From NCBI GenBank assembly GCA_029298735.1, contig JANSLP010000107.1, positions 30,426 through 94,425 of the forward strand: a stretch of 64,000 nt of DNA, written 5' to 3'. Made by a program: the position numbers and the translations under genes. Source of the stretch: Ophiostoma sp. CBS 140.51. Lineage: Eukaryota > Ascomycota > Sordariomycetes > Ophiostomatales > Ophiostomataceae. The notes below the pieces were generated by a model that worked only from the letters and a program-made list of their open reading frames with translations, was not told the DNA's origin and searched no databases. Of this stretch, positions 54,846-64,000 are shown in pieces (position 1 is the first letter of the stretch; each line of letters starts with the position of its first letter).

Positions 54846-56467
54846 ATGGCTTCAGATCGAAAGCACACCGGACGCTGGGCCGCTCTATTGGTGGCGGCTT
54901 TGGCCATTGCTGCATCCTTAAAGTATGGACAAAGAGCCAGGCAAAATGTCATCGACAACGATCTGCTCGTCCGCACGCCGCTGTTCACATACAAAGGAGC
55001 CGTCAACGACGAGACACCACTGGTACGGCAGTTTTTGGGGATACCGTTTGCCGAACCGCCCACACGTTCTCTCCGGTTCAGACCGCCAGTCACAAAGCGT
55101 ACCCCGTTGACCGGTGAGCCCACGGTTGTCGACGCCACACAGTACGGCGCCTACTGCTACCAGCACGACAATGGAGAGCCCAGTTTTTTCCGCAGCCAGC
55201 CAGGACATGGTCTACCAGAAAATGTAAAGCAGTCGGAAGACTGTCTGACATTGGATGTGTGGACACGGAGGTCTCCCAACTCGACAGCAAACACAAAAGC
55301 TGCTGTCCTCATCTGGATCCACGGCGGTGCACTCATGACGGGCGACAGTTCGACGCCCTACCAGCGTGGCAACCGGCTGGTGGCCAACCACGAGGATGTG
55401 GTGGTCGTGTCAGTCAACTACCGCGTCAACATTTTTGGGTTCCCAAGGGCCGGTGCCCTGGACGGCCGCCATCTCAACCCCGGTTTCCTGGACGTCCGCT
55501 TGGCCGTCGAGTGGATCCACCACAACATTGGAGCCTTTGGCGGCGACCCGGCGCGCATGGTCTTGTTTGGCAACTCTGCTGGAGGCACGCAGGTGGACAA
55601 GTATGCCTCGCCTGGGCACACGACCCGCTCGTCACGGGCTACATTTGCATGTCTGGCCAGGGTGAGTTCTCAGCGGACCCGGCCGACGTGTCCAATTTCA
55701 CGTATGTTGCAGAGCGTGTGGGGTGCGCCGGTTTTGTCACTGATGACAGGAAGGATTACGACGGCGAAATGGAGTGCATGCAGGCCGTCGACGCCGAAAA
55801 GATTATTGCCGTCCTCAACAACTACGACAGCCGCACACCGGAAAACGGCGGCCGCGTCCTCAACTTCCAGCCCCAAACTGACAACGAGACCAGTTTTGGC
55901 AACTATACCGACCTCCAAGTGCGCGGTCTTTATGCACCAAAACTGCCCCAAGTCATCGGCAACGTCGCCAACGAAATGGTCTCACTGTACCACCCCTGGA
56001 CCGGTGAGCAACCAGACCAAGAAGTGTTAGATCTGCTGTCCGGGCTCTTTGTCTGTCCGGCCGCCAAAGCCGCCAAGGCCCGTCAAGAGTTCGGTTCCCC
56101 TGTGTGGCGCTTCCGCTACTTTGGCGATTTTCCCAACATGAACCCAGAGACGTGGCTGCACGCCTACCACGGCAGCGAGGTGCCCATGGTCTTTGGGACC
56201 ACCGATACATATGCGCCCAACACCCCAGAACAGGATGCTTTGAGTCTGTATATGCAGAGTGCGTGGGTGGCCTTTGCCAAGGACCCCGTTAATGGTTTGT
56301 TGGAACTGGGGTGGCCGCACTATATCGAGAACCAGGACACGCTCGTGCGTCTGGGCTACGAGAATACTCTGGATATTGACCTCGTCCAGGGTGACACGTA
56401 TGACGAGTTGTGCCCCTACGTCATGTCCCACATGGGCGATGTTGTGAAGCGGGCCATGCCTCCGTAA
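54846..56467 (+). pseudogene. type-B carboxylesterase with a one-base frameshift
   Basis: The first frame (54846 to about 55608) has a membrane-anchor or signal segment at residues 11-24, IPFAEPPTRSLRFRPP, SEDCLTLDVW, the oxyanion motif WIHGGAL and the nucleophile elbow GNSAGG (Ser244). At 55605-55612 the text TATGCCTCGCCTGGGCA is one base short of the family pattern Tyr-Ala-x-Ala-Trp-Ala. The second frame (about 55609 to 56467) carries the rest: HDPLVTGYICMSGQ, RYFGDFPNMNPETW and the catalytic His in HAYHGSEVPMVFGT. No intron fits the join. Either a recent deletion or a sequence error; otherwise the protein would be about 540 aa, near normal length, hydrolysing carboxylic esters. Confidence 0.85.
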
Positions 56468-58048
56468 ACTCAACAAATAGAGTGATGGAAAATATCAAGT
56501 ACTGTTTGTCAACTTAGGTTATTATGTTTTACTTCACAAAACTGGTACACCAATGAGTGGATATATAAGAGGCATACATGACATGGAAGTAAACAGTGAA
56601 ACAAGTCAACATGAGTTATGAGGTGAATGTGCTAAGAATAATTTGGGAAAGGTTTCAATCGTATGTTCAATGTAAATCAAGATTGTTTTTCTTACTCTTT
56701 TTCTTCTAAAACAAAGTTGAAAAAGATGTGCAATAAAATCAAGTCATCATTTAATATTCGACTCAATATTATTTTACAGTTATCAATCTCTTGCAAATTT
56801 CAAACATGCCAACTGAATGTAATTCCAAAAGGCGACGAGTTACGAAATATGACTGAGTTGCTGTCGTGAGAAACAAGTGTTTTTGGTGCAATCTCACACA
56901 ACAACGTGGTGCACGTGCAATGATTCATTCGTCGCATATCGTTTTCCGGCTTTACGATGTTGGGCGAAAATCCCGACCAAATCTGATACTGGTGGAGTTT
57001 GTGATTTCGCATGTTCCAGCGTCGATTCTAGCTCTCTTTTCCCCAGGTTTTTACCCTTCAGCTGGGAGAGAGAACCCTGCGTTTATCCTCGTGTCAAACG
57101 GAGTCTGATCTGTCTTTTTTCCCGTTGGCGTTGAAGGATTTCCGGCAGGGCCAAGGGCCACCATCAGGGCGCAGCGGGGCCTGAAGGAGACCAAGGAGCG
57201 GGTCGGTATATCCGCGCACCCCGGTCCCCACCACCCAAACAGCACCAAAATCGCGCGTATCTATTTTCCGCGTTGTGTGCACCCCCTTTTTCCTACAGCC
57301 CGCCTCTCTGGGTCTCTCTGGGAATAACAGGAAGAAAAAGAAAAGAAACGGACCAGGAACAGACGAACGGACGGGAGCTAGCAAGGAATGCTAAGATCCG
57401 GGGAAGCGGATACCCCGGGGGATGTGAGTTCGGACGTTTGAATAGACGCGGCGTTGACCGGGGTGTTGGCCGGGACAGCCGCTCAATGTTCAACGCCCTG
57501 GCAGAGGGCACTTTGATGACAAACATTGGTGCACATATTTTGTGAACACAATTATTCCGGGATATTATGATTTTCTGACTTTCTTGATAAAAAGGGCAAT
57601 TTTCCCAGGCGGACTGTTTATCTCTCCAATTACCACATATCACCACATTTAGGCAAAATACGACCGCCCAGATCTATCCAGCATATTCACAGTGCATCGC
57701 TTGTATGGATGCGGCCGCCGAGTCGACGTAATATCGGCGTGTGGATAATGTGCCGACATCCAGCCAATCCCGTTTTCCCCTTAGTTTACTTCCGTCTTGG
57801 TATTTATTCTTGTCCTTCTTGGGTGCGGTGTTTTGATGACAACCGGCAATCAGAACTGGAAAGATGAGATAGACGGGTACATAGTGATTGGAGAAAACAG
57901 GCAGAACACATGTGGATATTGCAGTTCGTCCCGTCAAGGGAAACATATAAAGCCAGACTCGTGGACTTCCACCTGTCACTGTTGTGGTCCTGTTGACCAC
58001 GCACGTATTATCACCGACTCATTCGTCCTCCCGACAACACTCGTCGCC
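56468..58048. other. intergenic
   Basis: A/T-rich 3' flank to about 56870, then mixed sequence. No supported gene. Confidence 0.45.
57946..57952 (+). promoter_or_regulatory. TATA box of the DUF1996 gene
   Basis: TATAAAG lies about 100 bases upstream of the ATG at 58049, with a pyrimidine-rich stretch between, a typical fungal core-promoter layout. Confidence 0.55.
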
Positions 58049-59132
58049 ATGAAGTTCCTTGTTGCTCTTGCCGTTGCGGCGGCTCCGGCCCAAGCAGCGC
58101 TCCGTTTCGGCTGCTCAACACTTAGCATCCAGCGTCTCGACCCCTTGGTCCAACCCGGCGCCATCCCATCCAGCCACTTGCACCAGATCGTCGGCGGTAA
58201 TGCCTTCAACGCCACCATGACGGGCGACATTGGCGCCCAGGCCAACTGCACCACGTGCACCTTCTCCGAAGACTTTTCCAACTACTGGACGGCCGTCATG
58301 TACTTCAAGGCACCCAACGGCACGTACAAGCGTGTGCCAATTATGCAGAACACGGCGCTGCCCAACGGCATCAACGGCGGCATGACCATCTACTACACCC
58401 AACAGGACTTTTCCAGTAACGGCAACCAAAAGATTACGGCCTTTAAGCCTGGCTTCCGCATGACCGTCGGCAACCCGGCCACGACATCGCTCTCTGCTGC
58501 CGAGGGTCACGTCGGCCTGCGCTTTGTTTGTTTGGATGAAAAGGCCACGCGCTTCCCGGAGTTGCCGACCTTCCCGACCCGCGCTTGTGTCGGCGGCATC
58601 ATGACCGTCCACCACTTCCCCTCGTGCTGGGATGGCGTCAACCTCGACAGCCCGGACCACCAATCGCACATGTACAACACCCAGGGCGAAGCCTTTAGCA
58701 ACGCTGGTGCCTGTCCTGCGTCCCATCCCGTGCGCATGCCCCAAGTTGCCTATGAGACGCTTTGGGACACCACCGGTTTCAACCATTTGTACCCGACCGA
58801 CGGCAGCAACCCCTTCTTTATGAGCTACGGCGACGACCACGGCTACGGCACACACGCCGACTATGTCTTTGGGTGGAAGGGCGACTCGCTGCAGCGTGCC
58901 ATGGACTCGTCGTGCATGTTCCAGGGCTGCGAGAACGGCAAGCCGCTGCTGTCGCAGTCGGTGACGGAGATGAACAAGTGCGCCGTGGCGAGTACTGTCC
59001 ATGATGACATTGATGGATGTGAGTAGCCTGCGAAGCAACGAGGTCAAAATGGTGGCCATAATTAAAGAGAACAAACACTAACCTTCTGTGATAGGGGTCA
59101 CTGAACTGCCAGGCCAGTCGATGCAGATGTAA
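58049..59132 (+). CDS. secreted DUF1996 protein
   Basis: Exons 58049-59018 and 59095-59132 give 335 aa; the 76-nt intron has donor gtgagt and branch ctaac, and the last exon restores DGWVTELPGQSMQM. The start at 58049 gives the signal peptide MKFLVALAVAAAPAQA. DUF1996 hallmarks are PGAIPSSHLHQIVGGNAF near the N-terminus, the CTTCTFSEDFSNYWTAVMYF block, HHFPSCWDGVN, DHQSHMYNTQG and SYGDDHGYGTHADYVFGWKGD. Several paired cysteines and N-glycosylation sites fit secretion. The family is common in fungi and has no established activity. The longer frame from 57797 would hide the signal peptide. Confidence 0.92.
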
Positions 59133-62100
59133 ACGACGCTGCCAGTAGCTTTCGCCTCCTTTCCCTTCTGCTGATCATCTATTTTGATCATGCTTTTGTT
59201 GATGTCCGAGCACACAACGGCGGCTTACTTCCCACAGAAATGATCGGCTCTGGGCAGGTCTGGACTGTCCGCCAGCAGGTAACAGTATGTCAGATGATAG
59301 ACAGCGAACAGACTGTGAGAACGTGGCTTTCTTGCTGCTTTTGTCGACGTGCTTGATCGTCAGGGAATGCTGGGAAATAATGTGGAGATGTGGTTTGGAA
59401 ATAAACGGATTACATGTCAATAATCTCACAATCTTTGTCACTTTTTCATTTCTCGTTTGCGACAATAGGTGACTATCTGCAGTGTAATTTTAGTGCATTC
59501 ACTTCGTCTTATTCGGAGGACGGAGCACTTTCCGAAGACACGAAGGATTTGTCCTTCTCCTCACCGTAGTCCACATCAAGAGCCTCATGAAGTCAGACTT
59601 TTACTTGTCTAGCTGTTCTCAATCGCTGGACAGTGCTGAAGAATACTGGAGAATGACAGGAGGATGGATACCTGTGAGTAAAGACGCTGAGCTCGACAAA
59701 GCATCGACCACTTTTGAGGCGAAAACAGAACGAGGCGTCGTCATGTTGTCAAAGCGAGCACTTGGCACAATCGAGGGCGTCCCTTTTTCTTGTTTTCCTC
59801 GCACTTGGCTTTTCACCATTCTCCAAGCATTCACTTGGCCAACTTGGCTTCTCACCCTTTTCGCTTTCTTACGCTTCTCATTGATCTTACTTCCACACTT
59901 CTCCTGATTTTGTTTGACTTGGCTGCCAATTTTTACGCTTGGCTACCATTTCCTGGCCACTCCTCATCTCCGCTAAAGCTTGTTATTCTCGCCCGGATAG
60001 TGTCCTCCACCATGGCCCGACGGACTAAAGCTAACTGCGACCTCGCTAGACCCAACTCTGATGTCTGCATAGTTAGTGCCTCCCAACCAACAAAAACAGA
60101 AAAAGTCGTCACAAGCCACGCAACCACCACCCACACCATCTCGTCCTGCACCCAGTCTAAACCGCGAATTGCTTGCAGTTTTGCGCAGTTGAACTAGTTA
60201 TGTTTTGGTGAAGTGTGTTCACAGATTCCCAGAATGCAGTTTTGTGGCATCCACAATTTTGTGAAAAGAAGCTTGCGTCGAAGAAGCTTTTCTTTTGTTC
60301 GAGTCGGAACTGTTTTGCGGAGAAAAGGGTTCGAGACATATAGGGACATTGGCGAAGAAAACAAGAAACAGCTCGAGATGAAAAAGGGAGAGCACATGGT
60401 TCATGCCGCCAGTTCATGCGCGTCTTCGGAGAATGCAAAAATAGGAAAACGAAAAGGGGCGCCCATGATAGAGAGACTATGCACGACGACTAGAAGATGT
60501 CAAACATAACGCTTCTCGCAAGCCACCCCTTTCTCGCTTCGTCTTTCTTTCCTAATTATCATCTCCTTGTTCATTGTTTTCTTATTGCATTTGATACCTT
60601 CCTTTTGCATTCCTTCACTTTCACGGAGCCTGCCGTTCTTGACTCGTTGCTCGCTTGTCATCCAACCGGAAAGCGTCCCCGATGCCCCTATATCCATTCT
60701 GGGACCAGCGTCCGACATTTCTGGTAGTCTCTCCTGGCTCCTCATTCAGAGCCCCTTTCTTGTTCCGGAAAGGCCGCAGGAGACCACCGGGAGTCTGTTC
60801 GCCAACTGGTCGTTGTCTGTTGGTTGCTAGTCGTTGTTCTTGTCGTTGTCGCTGGCTGTGAAGATGTTGGTTGATGGCTTCTGTTCTTCCGTGCCTACAG
60901 TATTTACATCGTCGTCCATTTTACCGCGCTGTCGTCGCAGAATCTCAAAAATTCGAATGTCGTACCTGCAGAATGCACCCTCTTGCGTCGTGTTCATAGT
61001 GGCTCCCCTCAAGCCTTTTTGTTGCGTCGCAGCCGGTTGATTGGAGCCTGCCCGTTTAAGTAAATCTATCGTCGTTGAGGGTCGCATTGTGGCTGTTTGG
61101 TCAGTATGGTCGCACTCGCCCTTCGATTTTGTGGAACGCTGGCCATCTCCCGTGGACGGTCTCCCGAGAAGTGGCGTGCACGGTCAGAGATGAGAATGGC
61201 AATGGAGTACGGAGTATTGAGGAAAGACCAAGACGGGCAAAGGATACCCAAGCCCAACACAAGCAATTCTCCAACGTTCCATCCGTGCCTTTACGTCGCA
61301 TTTCACTTGCAACGCTTCGTTTCGATTGCCTTCCAGAGTATATTTTCTCCTACCTCCTGATAGACTGATACAAATGTTTTCTCATGAAATATATGCGCCC
61401 CCCTTTTTTCTCACATCGTATTTTCTGCTTTAGCCTCCCAGACGGGTCCTCGTCATGTCGGCTCCGAATGCTGTTCGTTGCAAAGCAATTAGCAAAAAAA
61501 AAACCCAGAGTTTTCATGCCCCATACAAGGATTGTCGTTCATGGATGTCCACGTCCATGCCGTTGTACCTTGACTTGTCCCAGACGTTTGTTAAATGTAT
61601 CATATGGATCAAACTTTACTTCCATCGCTTGCAGAGATTGGCACAAGAGTAAAAAGTAAAAATAAAAGTGCCCCTCTCACCACGCCCCTCTCGGGTGCAG
61701 GTCCGGATCAGCAAAGAGACGACGGGGTGGTCTCTGGGAGAAGACGGAGAAGAGGCACAGAATAGTGACAGACGGAGTACTCCGTCGATACTTCTCTACA
61801 CACGCGTATATCTACGTATTGCGTTCTCGAATTCAACAATCTGTGCAGTTCCGTCCGTGCTGAGGAAAAGACTACGGATAGTCTCAAAGTGACCCCCTTT
61901 TATCGCGTGCGATACTGATCAGCAAATCGGCAAGTATTGCGATAAAATCGCAATTCACAGACTGCGATCGGTGGCTGTTGTTCGCTTGGCCATCGCTTGG
62001 CTGCGTCTGTTGTGTTTGGACTTGCTGGCCAGAAGAAACTCGTCGTTTTCTATCGTGTGTCTTACCTGTCTCTCCCTTTCGGACCGTGGACTTGGGAAGG

Positions 62101-62313
62101 GTTTTGGCCATTGCAGGGATGTCCAAAAAAAACTGTCCAGGGTGTCACTTGCGCATGCTTGGCTTGTGCTTATTTTTTTCTCTCGAGGGGGAAAGAAACC
62201 ATCGAACCAGGGTCCTGTGGTTTGAGTGGAGGAGGGGCGCATACTATTTCTGAATTTGGCTCTCGGCATGATGGTGGATGGATGGTGGCCGGCCGTGGGA
62301 AGTGGTGTGGATG

Positions 62314-62333
62314 GAGAGAGAGAGAGAGAGAGA
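62314..62333. repeat. GA dinucleotide microsatellite
   Basis: A simple gagaga run of about 20 bases in non-coding sequence. Confidence 0.85.
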
Positions 62334-62876
62334 AGAAAAGGTGGAAAAGAAGGGGGAAAATGAACCAAAGGAATCGAAAAAGAAACACACACAGACGTTG
62401 AAAGACACAAAAATATCATACTTTCGCGGCGTCTGTCTGCGCACAAACATAACGGACGGAGATGTCCTTGCGCATCAACTAAGAACTAGGGGCCGACCAG
62501 GGACCAGAAAAGGAGTGAAGGAAATAAAATAAAATAAAAAATCAGAGCAAAAAGACCAACTGCTCGACCAAGTTCTCTGGTTGTCTGGTACTCGGAAACG
62601 AACGCCATCCCTGAACCGAGAAGAAGGAAAGGAAGGGGAGAGGAAAGAATTTGAGTGCAAAAACGGGCAAAGGATCGTCCACAAAACATAGACCAAATTC
62701 TAGCCTGTCTTGTTCCTAGTCTCAAAGAGCGAACAAACGCAGTGAGTAAAAGTTGCCAGGGCTTGAAATTGCACTAGGGGAACGCAGCCAGGACCAGCCA
62801 ACGACCAAAAAACAACCCCCAGAATAACATGCAGGATCATAACAAGGAATCAAAGATGGATGAGAAAAGAGTTTAC

Positions 62877-62966
62877 CCCTGAATCGAACAGATGGCGAGG
62901 GTCTTTCTTGCAGGCTTCGTTGACGAGTGGATTAATGGCGTCTTCTCCTTTGATGTTTTCTGTCAT
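62877..62966 (-). CDS. possible first coding exon of an unrecognised gene
   Basis: On the bottom strand an ATG at 62966 opens 30 codons with protein-like composition (MTENIKGEDAINPLVNEACK, then KDPRHLFDSG) followed exactly at a codon boundary by gtaaac, a plausible donor. No matching second exon could be chosen among several acceptors between 62700 and 62775. Could be chance. Confidence 0.2.
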
Positions 62967-64000
62967 TTCTCTCGGTTGACTTCTTTTCCGCTGTGGTTCG
63001 TGTTGCTCATTGCCCTTTCTGACTCTTTTTGTGGCATTTCGTACCTCCTCTGCTTCTCTTTTTGTGCCTCTTGGATGCTTCCTGGGAACGACGTGTCACA
63101 AAGGTACCAGGAACAGAAAACGTGTATTCCCTGAGTCCCTGACCTCGCCGTTATCTTGTGCAACGAGTTGAGCATCAAAGAACAGACGTTGAGCCTCTTT
63201 TCTGTGGCAGGGTTCAAGAAGGTTATTTATTTTTGCGTGCATCGTGCGTTATGGCGCACTGTCGCAGAATCTCTCAGTGTGTCTTGCGTCGTGCGTCGTC
63301 ACAGCCGTCAAAGTCGTCACCAACGGACGCCTTTCGGCAGACAGACACTGAAGAAACAACAAAAAGCCAAGCGAGATGCAATGTGGTTGCAGCCGGCAGT
63401 AAACTTCCTTGGTAACCCAGATTGACGAGTGTATTTCTCCTTTCTGTCGCATCGTTATTTGCTTTTTCCTGTGTTTCCTCTCGGTTTCCTGTCGTGTTGT
63501 CACTGTTCACCTTCTTCATCTGGCGATTTCTCGGGCTGAGCACCCCTTTTCTCGAGTTTTTCTAGTTCAGTTGGGGGCCTGTTGGGGGCGGAGGAACACC
63601 AATCCAGACAACTGAGACAATGAAAGAAAGAGAAACAATGGTACAATGGGTGACAGGGTCATTGGCAGGCCGCTGTAACGGTGTGACACGATGCTGTTGT
63701 TGGAGGGTCCTGAGGTACGAGATACAAGATACTTGTGCGCAATTGACGACTGACGACATACAAAGTTGAACACGGGTAAGGGTTTTGCGGTGGAGAGACA
63801 CCAGCTGCAAGGGCGCGGAAAATATCTACGAGTAAGGCAAGTGGATGGAAGAGAAGCGGAAGTGGAAAGAGAGAGAAAAGGCGAATGCGGCGAGAAAGGA
63901 GTACAAGAACAGGGGTAATAAATGTTAAAAGAATACTTCCAGCTGACGGATCTGTTCAATTTTAGACTAACGAAGGATACATAAAAACACTAACAAAACA

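Larger units (their letters stand above)
59133..64000. other. gene-poor end of the window
   Basis: I could not support a complete gene. Frames are short and low-complexity. Features seen are a 16-base perfect palindrome gacggagtactccgtc at 61771-61786, gtacggagtat at 61207, a (GA)n run at 62314-62333 and a possible isolated exon on the bottom strand listed separately. Genes made of many short exons could have been missed. Confidence 0.4.

Noticed and set aside
62140..62446. Bottom-strand frame of 163 codons near 62 kb as a gene
   Set aside because: Composition is Ser/Phe/Pro-rich from CT-rich DNA, with no motif and no splice partners; likely leader or non-coding.
1..64000. CRISPR arrays, bacterial operons or phage genes
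   Set aside because: No regularly spaced repeats; introns and gene families are fungal throughout.

Overview
The window is nuclear DNA of a filamentous ascomycete (Pezizomycotina, probably a sordariomycete; this is inferred from gene content and not proven). Evidence: short introns of about 50-175 nt with gtaagt/gtgagt donors and ctaac/ctgac branch sites, strong G/C third-position bias in conserved genes, and typical fungal families (berberine-bridge-like oxidase, GH10 xylanase, TRI12 efflux pump, GABA/choline-type permease, DUF1996 secreted protein). Decayed genes with CAG/CAA-to-TAG/TAA style nonsense codons suggest repeat-induced point mutation (RIP).

0-14.7 kb: end of an unrecognised gene, a catechol O-methyltransferase-like gene, a short-chain dehydrogenase, a secreted FAD oxidase, a PAP2 lipid-phosphatase-like membrane protein, a GH10 xylanase with an XlnR-type site upstream, a Ca3427-like periplasmic-binding-fold protein, a 66-aa membrane protein and a tRNA-Arg(UCG). 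14.7-21.3 kb is gene-poor and pyrimidine-rich.

22.2-34.6 kb is a compact metabolic island: MFS transporter, NAD(P) aldehyde dehydrogenase, zinc alcohol dehydrogenase, cytochrome P450, an ACMSD-type decarboxylating amidohydrolase and an APH-like kinase, mostly in divergent pairs with short shared promoters. Together they read as a peripheral aromatic-acid pathway (decarboxylation, P450 hydroxylation of the product, then alcohol to aldehyde to acid). Diverged direct repeats of about 0.7 kb flank the island at about 21.4-22.1 and 35.7-36.4 kb. Two of its introns appear to be GC-AG, and the aldehyde dehydrogenase carries an in-frame TAG.

36-45 kb holds degraded members of an orphan gene family around an intact amino-acid/GABA/choline-type permease gene (41-42.8 kb).

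45-56.5 kb: an intronless 812-aa fusion of a P450 to an FMN/2Fe-2S phthalate-dioxygenase-type reductase (class VII, CYP116B-like architecture), divergent from an MFS transporter; then a pseudogene with 14 in-frame TAG/TAA codons and no TGA; then a TRI12-type pump and a type-B carboxylesterase with a single-base frameshift. A DUF1996 secreted protein follows at 58-59.1 kb. I could not support any gene with confidence in 59.1-64 kb.

All exon models come from reading frames and splice consensus by eye; no transcript data or database search was available.
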